Under the pieces are notes generated by a model that was not told the origin of the DNA, made no database searches, and saw nothing but the letters and a program-made list of their open reading frames with translations. From positions 550,335,267 through 550,399,266 of the forward strand of contig NC_057802.1 of assembly GCF_018294505.1 (NCBI RefSeq): a stretch of DNA of 64,000 bases, in the 5' to 3' direction. Both the position numbers and the translations under genes were made by a program. This DNA comes from Triticum aestivum (taxonomy: Eukaryota; Streptophyta; Magnoliopsida; Poales; Poaceae). Shown here one piece after another: positions 43,616 to 54,845 of the stretch; position 1 is the first letter of the stretch, and the number at the start of each line of letters is the position of its first letter.

Positions 43616-45988
43616 ATGGCCCGTGCTGTTGTTCCGTTAAATTTTAATGCGTTCCTTGAGAAAGCAAAGTTGAAAGATGATGGTAGCAATTACACGGACT
43701 GGGTCCGTAACTTGAGGATTATCCTCATTGCTGCACAGAAGAATTACGTCCTGGAAGCACTGCTGGGTTCCAGGCCCGCTGCAGATGCAACTGACGACGT
43801 TAAGAACGTCTGGCAGAGCAAAGCTGATGACTACTCGATAGTTCAGTGTGCCATGCTTTACGGCTTAGAACCGGGGCTTCAACGACGTTTTGAACGTCAT
43901 GGAGCATATGAGATGTTCCAGGAGTTGAAGTTCATATTTCAAGCAAATGCCCGGATTGAGAGATATGAAGTCTCCAATAAGTTCTACAGCTGCAAGATGG
44001 AGGAGAATAGTTCTGTCAGTGAACATATACTCAAAATGTCTGGGTATAACAATCACTTGATTCAACTGGGAGTTAATCTTCCGGATGATAGTGTCATTGA
44101 CAGAATTCTTCAATCACTGCCACCAAGCTACAAGAGCTTCGTGATGAACTACAATATGCAAGGGATGGATAAGACAATTCCCGAGCTCTTCGCAATGCTA
44201 AAGGCTGCGGAGGTAGAAATCAAGAAGGAGCATCAAGTGTTGATGGTCAATAAGACCACCAGTTTCAAGAAAAAGGGTAAAGGGAAGAAGAAGGGGAACT
44301 TCAAGAAGAACAGCAAACAAGTTGCTGCTCAAGAGAAGAAACCCAAGTCTGGACCTAAGCCTGAGACTGAGTGCTTCTACTGCAAGCAGACTGGTCACTG
44401 GAAGCGGAACTGCCCCAAGTATTTGGCGGATAAGAAGGATGGCAAGGTGAACAAAGGTATATGTGATATACATGTTATTGATGTGTACCTTACCAGAGCT
44501 CGCAGTAGCACCTGGGTATTTGATACTGGTTCTGTTGCTAATATTTGCAACTCGAAACAGGGACTACGGATTAAGCGAAGACTGGCTAAGGACGAGGTGA
44601 CGATGCGCGTGGGAAATGGTTCCAAAGTCGATGTGATCGCCGTCGGCACGCTACCTCTACATCTACCTTCGGGATTAGTTTTAGACCTGAATAATTGTTA
44701 TTTGGTGCCAGCGTTGAGCATGAACATTATATCTGGATCTTGTTTGATGCGAGACGGTTATTCATTTAAATCTGAGAATAATGGTTGTTCTATTTATATG
44801 AGTAATATCTTTTATGGTCATGCACCCTTGAAGAGTGGTCTATTTTTGTTGAATCTCGAAAGTAGTGATACACATATTCATAATGTTGAAGCCAAAAGAT
44901 GCAGAGTTGATAATGATAGTGCAACTTATTTGTGGCACTGCCGTTTGGGTCATATTGGTGTAAAGCGCATGAAGAAACTCCATACTGATGGACTTTTGGA
45001 ATCACTTGATTATGAATCACTTGGTACTTGCGAACCGTGCCTCATGGGCAAGATGACTAAAACGCCGTTCTCCGGAACTATGGAGCGAGCAACTGATTTG
45101 TTGGAGATCATACATACTGATGTATGTGGTCCAATGAATGTTGAGGCTCGCGGCGGGTATCGTTATTTTCTCACCTTCACAGATGATTTAAGCAGATATG
45201 GGTATATCTACTTAATGAAACATAAGTCTAAAACATTTGAAAAGTTCAAAGAATTTCAGAGTGAAGTTGAAAATCATCGTAACAAGAAAATAAAGTTTCT
45301 ACGATCTGGTCGTGAAGGAGAATATTTGAGTTACAAGTTTGGTCTACATTTGAAACAATGCGGAATAGTTTCGCAACTCACGCCACCCGGAACACCACAG
45401 CGTAATGGTGTGTCAGAACGTCGTAATCGTACTTTACTAGATATGGTGCGATCTATGATGTCTCTTACTGATTTACCGCTATCGTTTTGGGGTTATGCTC
45501 TAGAGACAGCTGCATTCACGTTAAATAGGGCGCCATCAAAATCCGTTGAGACGACACCTAATGAACTGTGGTTTAGCAAGAAACCAAAGTTGTCATTTCT
45601 TAAAGTTTGGGGCTGCGATGCTTATGTGAAAAAGCTTCAACCTGATAAGCTCGAACCCAAATCGGAGAAATGTGTCTTCATAGGATACCCAAAGGAAACT
45701 GTTGGGTACACCTTCTATCACAGATCCGAAGGCAAAACATTCGTTGCCAAAAATGGATACTTTCTAAAGAAGGAGTTTCTCTCGGAAGAAGTGAGTGGGA
45801 GGAAAGTAGAACTTGATGAGGTAACTGTACCTGCTCCCTTATTGGAAAGTAGTTCATCACAGAAACCGGTTCCTGTGACACCTACACCAATTAGTGAGGA
45901 AGCTAATGATGATGATCATGAAGCTTCAGATCAAGTTACTACAGAACCTCGTAGGTCAACCAGAGTAAGATCCGCACCAGAGTGGTAG
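43616..45988 (+). CDS. gag-pol: Copia gag-protease-integrase (frame broken at its end)
   Basis: Starts MARAVVPLNFNAFLEKAKLK at the end of the leader. Domains: UBN2-type gag (about 10-215), Lys-rich linker, CCHC knuckle CFYCKQTGHWKRNC (253-266), protease VFDTGS (Asp303), integrase zinc region His441/His446 and Cys472/Cys475, then the catalytic core. Asp502 (HTDVCGP) and Glu601 (VSERRNRT) are kept, but the middle Asp is Gly565 (LRSGREGEY, where the family has LRSDRGGEY), so integrase should be inactive. The spacing 565-601 keeps 35 residues between. The frame ends after RSAPEW because one base of the next codon is missing; the polyprotein originally ran on into RT. Confidence 0.93.
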   Translation: MARAVVPLNFNAFLEKAKLKDDGSNYTDWVRNLRIILIAAQKNYVLEALLGSRPAADATDDVKNVWQSKADDYSIVQCAMLYGLEPGLQRRFERHGAYEMFQELKFIFQANARIERYEVSNKFYSCKMEENSSVSEHILKMSGYNNHLIQLGVNLPDDSVIDRILQSLPPSYKSFVMNYNMQGMDKTIPELFAMLKAAEVEIKKEHQVLMVNKTTSFKKKGKGKKKGNFKKNSKQVAAQEKKPKSGPKPETECFYCKQTGHWKRNCPKYLADKKDGKVNKGICDIHVIDVYLTRARSSTWVFDTGSVANICNSKQGLRIKRRLAKDEVTMRVGNGSKVDVIAVGTLPLHLPSGLVLDLNNCYLVPALSMNIISGSCLMRDGYSFKSENNGCSIYMSNIFYGHAPLKSGLFLLNLESSDTHIHNVEAKRCRVDNDSATYLWHCRLGHIGVKRMKKLHTDGLLESLDYESLGTCEPCLMGKMTKTPFSGTMERATDLLEIIHTDVCGPMNVEARGGYRYFLTFTDDLSRYGYIYLMKHKSKTFEKFKEFQSEVENHRNKKIKFLRSGREGEYLSYKFGLHLKQCGIVSQLTPPGTPQRNGVSERRNRTLLDMVRSMMSLTDLPLSFWGYALETAAFTLNRAPSKSVETTPNELWFSKKPKLSFLKVWGCDAYVKKLQPDKLEPKSEKCVFIGYPKETVGYTFYHRSEGKTFVAKNGYFLKKEFLSEEVSGRKVELDEVTVPAPLLESSSSQKPVPVTPTPISEEANDDDHEASDQVTTEPRRSTRVRSAPEW

Positions 45989-47601
45989 GTAATCCTGTTC
46001 TGGAGGTCATGTTACTAGACCATGACAAACCTACGAACTATGAAGAAGCGATGGTGAGCCCAGATTCCGCAAAATGGCTTGAGGCCATGAAATCTAAGAT
46101 GGGATCCATGTATGAGAACAAAGTGTGGACTTTGGTTGACTTGCCCGATGATCGGCAAGCAATTGAGAATAAAAGGATCTTCAAGAAGAAGACAGACACT
46201 GACGGTAATGTTACTGTCTATAAAGCTCGACTTGTTGCGAAAGGTTTTCGACAAGTTCAAGGGATTGACTACGATGAGACCTTCTCACCCATAGCGATGC
46301 TTAAGTCCGTCCGAATCATCTTAGCAATTGCCGCATTTTATGATTATGAAATTTGGCAAATGGATGTAAAGACTGCATTCCTGAATGGATTTCTGGAAGA
46401 AGAGTTGTATATGATGCAACATGAAGGTTTTATCGATCCAAAGGGAGCTAACAAAGTGTGCAAGCTCCAGCGATCCATTTATGGACTGGTGCAAGCCTCT
46501 CGGAGTTGGAATAAACGCTTTGATAGTGTGATCAAAGCATATGGTTTTATACAGACTTTTGGAGAAGCCTGTATTTACAAGAAAGTGAGTGGGAGCTCTG
46601 TAGCATTTCTAATCTTATATGTGGATGACATATTGTTGATTGGAAATAATATAGAATTTCTGGATAGCATAAAAGGATACTTGAATAAGAGTTTTTCAAT
46701 GAAGGACCTCGGTGAAGCTGCTTACATATTGGGCATCAAGATCTATAGAGATAGATCAAGACGCTTAATTGGACTTTCACAAAGCACATACCTTGACAAA
46801 GTTTTGAAGAAGTTCAAAATGGATCAAGCAAAGAAAGGGTTCTTGCCTGTGTTACAAGGTGTGAAGTTGAGTAAGACTCAATGCCCGACCACTGCAGAAG
46901 ATAGAGAGGAAATGAAAGGTGTTCCCTATGCTTCAGCCATAGGCTCTATCATGTATGCAATGCTGTGTACCAGACCTGATGTGTGCCTTGCTATAAGTTT
47001 AGCAGGGAGGTACCAAAGTAATCCAGGAGTGGATCACTGGACAGGGGTCAAGAACATCCTGAAATACCTGAAAAGGACTAAGGATATGTTTCTCGTTTAT
47101 GGAGGTGACAAAGAGCTCATCGTAAATGGTTACGTTGATGCAAGCTTTGACACTGATTCAGACGATTCTAAATCGCAAACCGGATACGTGTTTATATTGA
47201 ACGGTGGAGCTGTCAGTTGGTGCAGTTCTAAACAAAGCGTCGTGGCGGGATCTACGTGTGAAGCGGAGTACATAGCTGCTTCGGAAGCAGCAAATGAAGG
47301 AGTCTGGATCAAGGAGTTCATATCCGATCTAGGTGTCATACCTAGTGCATCGGGTCCAATGAAAATCTTCTGTGACAATACTGGTGCAATTGCCTTGGCA
47401 AAGGAATCCAGATTTCACAAGAGGACCAAGCACATCAAAAGACGCTTCAATTCCATCCGGGACCAAGTCCAGGTGGGAGACATAGAGATTCGCAAGATAC
47501 ATACGGATCTGAATGTTGCAGACCCATTGACTAAGCCTCTTCCACGAGCAAAACATGATCAACACCAAGGCTCCATGGGTGTTAGAATCATTACTGTGTA
47601 A
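45982..47601 (+). pseudogene. pol: Copia reverse transcriptase and RNase H (downstream of frameshift)
   Basis: Frame -1 relative to gag. The apparent start MVGNPVLEVM is an artefact of the deletion; the original read EWYGNPVLE. RT has WQMDVKTAFLNGFLEEELYM and the catalytic LYVDD (residues 212-216), then RNase H with YVDASF, STCEAEYIAA and CDNTGAIALA, ending in a normal stop at 47601 after the DPLTKPL motif. No other stop occurs, so this half is intact but detached from gag. It would make element cDNA in cytoplasmic particles. Confidence 0.93.
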
Positions 47602-47621
47602 TCTAGATTATTGACTCTACT

Positions 47622-47634
47622 GCAAGTGGGAGAC
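47622..47634 (+). promoter_or_regulatory. Polypurine tract of the Copia element
   Basis: GCAAGTGGGAGAC directly before the 3' LTR; the purine run AAGTGGGAGA is the usual plus-strand primer site of this group. Confidence 0.75.
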
Positions 47635-49372
47635 TGAAGGAAATATGCCCTAGAGGCAATAATAAAGTTATTATTTATTTCTTTATATCATGATAAATGT
47701 TTATTATTCAGGCTAGAATTGTATTAACCGGAAACATGATACATGTGTGAATACATAGACAAACAAAGTGTCACTAGTATGCCTCTACTTGACTAGCTCA
47801 TTAATCAAAGATGGTTATGTTTCCTGGCCATTGACATGAGTTGTCATTTGATTAATGGGATCACATCATTAGGAGAATGATGTGATTGACTTGACCCATT
47901 CCGTTAGCTTAGCACTTGATCGTTTAATATGTTGGTATTGCTTTCTTCATGACTTATACATGTTCCTATGACTATGAGATTATGCAACTCCCGTTTACCG
48001 GAGGAACACTTTGTGTGCTACCAAACTTCACAACGTAACTGGGTGATTATAAAGGTGCTCTACAGGTGTCTCCGAAGGTACTTGTTGGGTTGGCGTATTT
48101 CGAGATTAGGATTTGTCACTCCGATTGTCGGAGAGGTATCTCAGGGCCCACTCGGTAATGCACATCACTATAAGCCTTGCAAGCATTGTAACTAATGAGT
48201 TAGTTGCGAGATGATGTATTACGGAACGAGTAAAGAGACTTGCCGGTAACGATATTGAACTAGGTATTGAGATACCGACGATCGAATCTCGGGCAAGTAA
48301 CATACCGATGACAAAGGGAACAACGTATGTTGTTATGCGGTTTGACCGATAAATATCTTCGTAGAATATGTAGGAGCCAATATGAGCATCCAGGTTCCGC
48401 TATTGGTTATTGACCGGAGATGTGTCTCGGTCATGTCTACATTGTTCTCAAACCCGTAGGGTCCGCACGCTTAAAGTTTCGGTGACGATTGTATTATGAG
48501 TTTTTGTGTTTTTGATGTACCGAAGGTTTTTCAGAGTCCCGGATGTGATCATGGACATGACGAGGAGTCTCGAAATGGTCGAGACGTAAAGATCGATATA
48601 TTGTACGACTATGTTCGGACTTCGGAATGGTTTCGGGGAGTTTCAGACATACACCGAAGTACCGGGTGGTTACCGGAACCCCCCGGGGAGTTTAATGGGC
48701 CGAGATGGGCCTTAGTGGAGAAGAGGAGGGGCGGCTAGGGCTGGCCGCGCGCCCCCTCCCCCTCTAGTCCGAATTGGACAAGGAGGGGGGGCGGCGCCCC
48801 TTTCCTTCCCCCTCTCTCCTTCCCTTCCTTTCCCCCTCCTACTCCAACTAGGAAAAGAGGGAGTCCTACTCCCGGTGGGAGTAGGACTCCTCCTTGGCGC
48901 GCCCTCCCCTGGCCGGCCGCCTCCTCCCCCTGGTCCTTTAAATACGGGTGCAGGGGGCACCTCTACACACAACAATTGATCTCTTGATCTCTTAGCCGTG
49001 TGCGGTGCCCCCTCCACCATATTCCACCTCGATCATATCGTAGCGGTGCTTAGGCAAAGCCCTGCGTCGGTAGCATCATCATCACCGTCACCACGCCGTC
49101 GTGCTGATGGAACTCTCCCGTGAAGCTCTGCTGGATCGGAGTTCGCGGGACATCATCGAGCTGAACGTGTGCTGAACTCGGAGGTGCCGTACGTTCGGTA
49201 CTTGGATCGGTCGGATCGTGAAGACATACGACTACATCAACCGCGTTGTGCTAACGCTTCCGCTTTCGGTCTACGAGGGTACGTGGACTACACTCTCCCC
49301 TCTCGTTGCTATGCATCACCATGATCCTGTGTGTGCGTAGGAATTTTTTTGAAATTACTACGTTCCCCAACA
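47635..49372 (+). repeat. 3' LTR of Copia element (1738 bp)
   Basis: TGAAGGAAATATGCCC ... CCCCAACA, followed by AGGCC. Differences from the 5' LTR are spread along its length. Confidence 0.95.
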
Positions 49373-49377
49373 AGGCC

Positions 49378-49473
49378 GACGTGCTGCGCACCCCCTAAAC
49401 CAGGACACCGTCACAAGGTATCCTAGGTTTTTTTCCAGGAGTCACAAGGAGATAAGATTTCTGCACTCCGTAG
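49378..49473. repeat. Array-type flank left of Harbinger copy 2
   Basis: CACAAGGTATCCTAGGTTTT, CAGGAGTCACAAGGAG and ATAAGATTTCTGCACTCCG match the 381-bp unit and the flank left of Harbinger copy 1 (11810-11878), ending in TAG before the element. Confidence 0.7.
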
Positions 49474-49865
49474 GAGCATCTACAACCGGACCCCTCAAAA
49501 CAGGCGGGTCATGAAATTGCCATACAACCGGACACCCTATACCCAACCCAAACTTCGGACTGTCCAACACCTCTGATTCCCCGCCCATATATGGGGTGGA
49601 TATGGGGAGGCCTGAACGCACTCGGACGCGTTCATCACATCGAATTGCTGGAAGCGATCCATACAAATATCTTCAAATCGTCCCCAAGCTAGCCTGACTT
49701 GTCCTCTTCCTCTCCTCTCTTCTGTCTCATCCGCACCATCGCCACCATATCCACGCAGCTATCCCCAACCCATTACGCCGCCATCAGAGGCCTCAACCCG
49801 ACACCGCTGTTTGTGCCACCACGAAATGACACCCCTTGTATGCCCAACTCCTCCAGACATACACC

Positions 49866-50756
49866 TGATGTCTACTAGGCAACCTTCTTCTTGTAGACTT
49901 GTGTAGGGCCTCCAAGCGGAGAGTTTTGTAGGACAGTAGCAAATTTCCCTCAAGTGGATGACCTAAGATTTATCAATCCGTGGGAGGCGTACGATGAAGA
50001 TGGTCTCTCTCAAACAATCCTGCAACCAAATACAAAGAGTCTCTTGTGTCCCCAACACACCCAATACAATGGTAAATTGTATAGGTGCACTAGTTCGGCG
50101 AAGAGATGGTGATACAAGTGTAATATGGATGATAGATATAGGTTTTTGTAATCTGAAATTAATAAAACAACAAGGTAGCAAGTAACAAAAGTGAGCGAAG
50201 ACGGTATTGCAATGCTTGAAAACAAGGCCTAGGGTTCATACTTTCACTAGTGTAAGTTCTCTCAACAATGATAACATAATTAGATCATATGACAATCCCT
50301 CAACATGCAACAAAGAGTCACTCTAAAGTCACTAATAGCGGAGAACAAATGAAGAGATTATTGTAGGGTACGAAACCACCTCAAAGTTATTCTTTCTGGT
50401 CGATCTATTGGGCTATTCCTATAAGTGTCACAAACAGCCCTAGAGTTCGTACTAAAATAACACCTTAAGATACACATCAACCAAAACCCTAATGTCACCT
50501 AGATACTCCAATGTCACCACAAGTATCCGCGGGTTCGATTATACGATATGAATCACACAATCTCAGATTCATCTATTCAAACCAACACAAAGAACTTCAA
50601 AGAGTGCCCCAAAGTTTCTACCGGAGAGTCAAGACGAAAACGTGTGCCAACCCCTATGCATAAGTTCTCAAGGTCACAGAACCCGCAAGTTGATCATCAA
50701 AACATACATCAAGTAGATCACGTGAATATCCCATTGTCACCACAGATAAGCACATG
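49866..50756 (+). repeat. Truncated LTR fragment, copy 1
   Basis: Starts TGATGTCTACTAGGCAACC and runs about 890 bp (GTAGGACAGTAGCAAATTTC, CGAAGAGATGGTGATACAAG, ACCCTAATGTCACCTAGATA) to GATAAGCACA, where the next copy starts. This is a common Triticeae Gypsy LTR type (Sabrina-like by memory, unverified). No internal domain or primer site accompanies it. Confidence 0.65.
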
Positions 50757-51610
50757 TGATGTCTACTACACAACCTTCTTCTTGTAGACGTTGTTGGGCC
50801 TCCAAGTGCGGAGGTTTGTAGGACAGTAGCAAATTTTCCTCAAGTGGATGAATTAAGGTTTATCAATCCGTGGGAGGCGTAGGATGAAGATGGTCTCTCT
50901 CAAGCAACCCTGCAACCAAATAACAAAGAGTCTCTTGTGTCCCCAACACACCCAATACAATGGTAAATTGTATAGGTGCACTAGTTCGGCGAAGAGATGG
51001 TGATACAAGTGCAATATGGATGGTAGATATATGTTTTTGTAATCTGAAAATATAAAAACAGCAAGGTAACAAGTGGTAAAAGTGAGCGTAAACGGTATTG
51101 CAATGCTAGAAAACAAGGCCTAAGGTTCATACTTTCACTAGTGCAAGTTCTCTCAACAATAATAACATAATTGGATCATATAACTATCCCTCAACATGCA
51201 ACAAAGAGTCACTCCAAAGTCACTAATAGCGGAGAACAAACGAAGAGATTATTGTAGGGTACGAAACCACCTCAAAATTATCCTTTCTGATCAATCTATT
51301 CAAGAGTCCGTAGTAAAATAACACGAAGTATTCTTTTCGTTCGATCTATCATAGAGTTCGTACTAGAATAACACCTTAAGACACAAATCAACCAAAACCC
51401 TAATGTCACCTAGATACTCCAATGTCACCTCAAGTATCCGTGGGTATGATTATACGATATGCATCACACAATCCTAGATTCATCTATTCAACCAACACAA
51501 AGAACTTCAAAGAGTGCCCCAAAGTTTCTACCGGAAAGTCAAGACAAAAACGTGTGCCAACCCCTATGCATAAGTTCACAAGGTCACTGAACCCGCAAGT
51601 TGGTCACTGA
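50757..51610 (+). repeat. Truncated LTR fragment, copy 2, in tandem
   Basis: Starts TGATGTCTACTACACAACC and repeats copy 1 in the same orientation with a shorter middle (around 51300) and its own substitutions. It breaks at ACCCGCAAGTTGG, next to duplicated filler sequence. Confidence 0.65.
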
Positions 51611-51639
51611 ACACAAAGAACTTCAAAGAGTGCCCCAAA

Positions 51640-52420
51640 TTGCAGCTTCTTCGGCAGCCCTGGAGCTTTTTTGGTGAATTTTGTCCAAACCCTGCCAGAC
51701 AAAGAAAACAATTACTTGATATCAGGAAATGAACAAAGTTGCTGATATGGTGCGATAATGATCGATTTAACTTACTTCTCGAGCATTTCAGTCATGTCCG
51801 CATACTCCTTAGGATCTTTTCGTCTCGAGTCTAAGACGGTTACTAGTCCCTGCTCAAGCTTAATCTCTTGGAGAATATATAGTGGAACCTGCGCACGCAT
51901 GCATAACTCATTAATTACATTACTATAACCTGGACTAATAAGGGAAACCGAATATGCACAAGACAGTAACACTCACTTGAAGTTGTAAGGAAAGAGTATT
52001 ATATCTTTGTTTTCATTTATTACCAACGATCGTAGCAAGTTGGCCTCGGTATCTTTGGCATGAAATTTAACCTCATTTGCATCTATGAGATTTGTGTTAA
52101 TGAACCCAATATCCACGATTTGTCTTTTCTTCAATTCGGCGATCTTCAATCTCCATATATAATATAGCGAGGATAATTATAAATACATGCAATGAAAGAG
52201 CTGACCTATATATAGAGACTTAATGACAGAAATAGTACTACTTACAGAAAGTAGCAAGTGACCGTTAATTTATCGAGGGCCATTTGATTGAAAAACTGAA
52301 AGAACTCCTCAAATGGAACATGTAACAGATCAATTCCAACGAGGTCATGCTCCTCTTTAACGAACAACGTCAAAGTATTCATCCCCCCAGACTCTCTGCA
52401 GGTTTTCATGTACCAATCAT
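51640..52420 (-). pseudogene. CACTA-borne Ulp1-like (C48) protease relic
   Basis: Four exons can be read on the reverse strand: about 52420-52246 (HDWYMKTCRESGGMN ... FFQFFNQMALDKLTV), 52150-51977 (LLKIAELKKRQIVDIGF ... ILFPYNF), 51898-51776 (IKLEQGLVTVLDSRRKDP) and 51691-51640 (WTKFTKKAPGLPKKLQF). Joins use GTAAG or GTGAG and AG and keep phase. VLDSRRKDP is the conserved segment after the catalytic His strand of plant transposon C48 proteases. An extra AT at the start of the third exon (CACTATATATTC) breaks the frame at the His region, and the last exon is cut at 51640. It would act on SUMO-like substrates if intact; the role in transposition is unknown. Confidence 0.6.
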
Positions 52421-52514
52421 GAAAAAAATTAATGTAATAAATCTAATAAGAAATTAATATAATAAAAAACATGCTCTGAACTTACATATAGCCACATACA
52501 TACAAATATACATT

Positions 52515-52850
52515 TTATATATATGAACAAAAAATTAATCTAATACAAAATAAAAACAGAGCCGGACCGGCGCGGCGGCTCACAGCGGGGGCGCCTGGCG
52601 ATGGCGACGGCGCGCGGGGGCGGGCCGCGGGAAGGGGCTCGGGCGCGGGGCAGGGGCCGGCGCGGCGACGGCGTGGTCGTGGGCAGGGGCGGCACGGCGA
52701 TGGAATCGGAGGTAGGGCCGGCGCGGCGACGGCGTCGGAGGCAGGGCCGATGATGGTGATGGCGACGAGGAGCAGCGCCGGGGCGTCGGGCACGAACTAA
52801 CGGTGAAGTTGTGAAATTTTCACAAGTCCAGCTTATATACACAGAGCATT
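52515..52850 (-). other. GC-rich segment with TATA box in CACTA
   Basis: Reverse-strand GTATATAAGC (plus positions 52831-52840) precedes GC-rich DNA built of CGGCG/CGCGGCGACGG repeats. An ORF here (MPDAPALLLV..., 92 codons) is Pro/Arg-rich and may be a leader exon; composition alone could produce it. Confidence 0.4.
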
Positions 52851-53125
52851 GGTACCGGTTCGTGGCAGCAACCGGGACGAATGCTACCTTTAGTCCCGGT
52901 TGGTGCCACCAACCGTGACCAAAGGTCAGTTTTCGGCAGCCCAAAGGGCGGGAAGCGGCGGCCTTTGGTCCCGGTTGGTGCCACCAACCGGGACCAAAGG
53001 CCCTGTGCTGCTGCGCCCGCGTCGAAAGTTTAGTCCCACCTCGCTAGTTGAGAGGGGCGCGCAGTGGTTTATAAGCCCCACTGCCGCACCCGTCTCGAGC
53101 TCCTCTCCATTGCAGGCTTACGGGC
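52851..53125. repeat. CACTA subterminal repeats, inner block
   Basis: Repeated inverted phrases GGTCCCGGTTGGTGCCACC and CCAACCGGGACCAAAGG, then TTTAGTCCCACCTCGCT and GTTTATAAGCCCCACTGC. Confidence 0.65.
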
Positions 53126-53724
53126 CTAATTGTCACTGCTATGCTTGATGGGCCTACTGGGCCTTCTGCGGGCCTGAATCCTGGCCCATCGTTGGGTTTC
53201 TAATCATATTCAGGCCGTGGTGGCCCAGTAGGTGGCATATTTTTTTGCCTGTTTTTGTTTTCTTTTTTGCTTTATTTATTTTGTTTTGTTTCTACTTACA
53301 ACAAAAAACTTATTTATTTTATTTTATTTTGTTTCTAATTACTATTTATTTTACTTTATGATAATTTTTTTTGCTATTAAAGTTTCTAACATAAAAAGTT
53401 CTTTATGAAAATTCTTTTTGCTTTTAATGATTTTGAACAGAAAATACTTCGATAATTTTAGTTGCATCAATTTTATATAATTTTAGTTTCAATAATACTA
53501 GAGGTTGCTTATAATGTTTTGAACAGAAAATACTTTGATAATTTTAGTTTCATAAATTTTATTAATGCTATTAAAGTTTATTTTATTTTGTTTCTACTTA
53601 TATATTTTATTAAAGTTTATATTATTTTGTTTCTAGTTACTTATTTATTTTATTTGTTATTTTTCATGCACCATTTTTCATGCATTTACTGATTATTCTG
53701 AGCTATAAGACCGTGAAATTGAAA
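53126..53724. other. AT-rich CACTA interior, no gene
   Basis: TTTATTTTATTTTGTTTC-type low-complexity sequence; the ORF at 53462-53692 is Phe/Ile-rich because of composition. Confidence 0.55.
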
Positions 53725-54735
53725 AGCATTTCAAATGAACTCTGAAAAGGTTGAAAGTTGGCATGGTATCATCATTTGACGCACATAGCATGTGCAAGAA
53801 AGTAGAGAGGGTTACGGCAAAAACTGGATGCACTTCGTGTACAAAACGGACAATCTCTTTCGAAGTATCAGGGTTTCATACGGAAACTCGTCTGTTACAA
53901 AGGGATTTCATTTTTTTAACTTATTTGAACTCCAGAGTTTTTCTGTGTTCAAAATGCACCATTCAAAGCCACATCATCAATTTTCAACCCTTCCCGACAT
54001 CATTTGTTATTTTTGATGCATTTATTGATTATTTTGAGCTATAAGACCCTGAAATTGAAAAGCATTTCAAATGAACTCTTAAAAGGTTGAAAGTTGGCAT
54101 GGTATCATCATTTGACCCACATAGCATGTGCAAGAAAGTAGAGAGGGTTACGGCAAAAACTGGATGCACTTCGTGTACAAAACGGTTAATCTCTTTCGAA
54201 GTATCAGGGTTTCATACGGAAACTCGTGTGTTACAAAGGGATTTCATTTTTTTTAAGTTATTCGAACTCCAGAGTTTTTCTGTGTTCAAAATGCACCATT
54301 CAAAGCCACATCATCAATTTTCAACCCTTTCTGACTTCATTTGTTATTTTTCATGCATTTACTGATTATTTTGAGCTATAAGACCCTGAAATTGAAAAGC
54401 ATTTCAAATGAACTCTGAAAGGGTTGAAAGTTGGCATGGTATCATCATTTGACCCACATAGCATGTGCAAGAAAGTAGAGAGCGTTACGGCAATAACTGG
54501 ATGCACTTCGTGTACAAAACGGACAATCTCTTTCGAAGTATCAGGGTTTCATACGGAAACTCGTCTGTTACAAAGGGATTTATTTTTTTAACTTATTTGA
54601 ACTCCAAAGTTTTTCTGTGTTCAAAATGCACCATTCAAAGCCACATCATCAATTTTCAACCCTTTCTGACTTCATTTGTTATTTTTCATGCATTTACTGA
54701 CTATTTTGAGCTGTGAGACCCTGAAATTGATAAGT
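53725..54735. repeat. ~337-bp tandem array, three units
   Basis: AGCATTTCAAATGAACTCT starts at 53725, 54061 and 54398; units share CATAGCATGTGCAAGAAAG, ACTTCGTGTACAAAACGG and TTCAAAGCCACATCATC in order and are over 90% alike by eye. This array type is typical of large Triticeae CACTA elements. Confidence 0.9.
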
Positions 54736-54845
54736 GACCAAATTAATAGAAGTTCATCATCACATTAAAACCAAAGTACATACATAGTTCTCATTGAACA
54801 ACATATATAGCTCTCCAGAGCATCTAATTAAACCATACATTGAAA

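Larger units (their letters stand above)
40652..49372 (+). mobile_element. Complete Copia LTR retrotransposon, Angela/WIS/BARE1 group
   Basis: LTRs at 40652-42390 and 47635-49372, target duplication AGGCC (40647-40651, 49373-49377), Met-tRNA primer site, long leader, gag-protease-integrase-RT-RNase H in Copia order, and a polypurine tract. Length 8721 bp. The LTRs differ at roughly 3% of sites by eye. A one-base deletion between integrase and RT and a changed integrase catalytic residue make it non-autonomous. Confidence 0.96.

Noticed and set aside
45982..45984. ATG at 45982 as an independent start for the Copia RT
   Set aside because: It overlaps the integrase end by seven bases only because of a one-base deletion; the family has a single polyprotein here.
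52515..52944. Pro/Arg-rich proteins of 92-134 codons on the reverse strand
   Set aside because: The sequence is built from CGGCG-type repeats inside CACTA DNA; composition explains the open frames.
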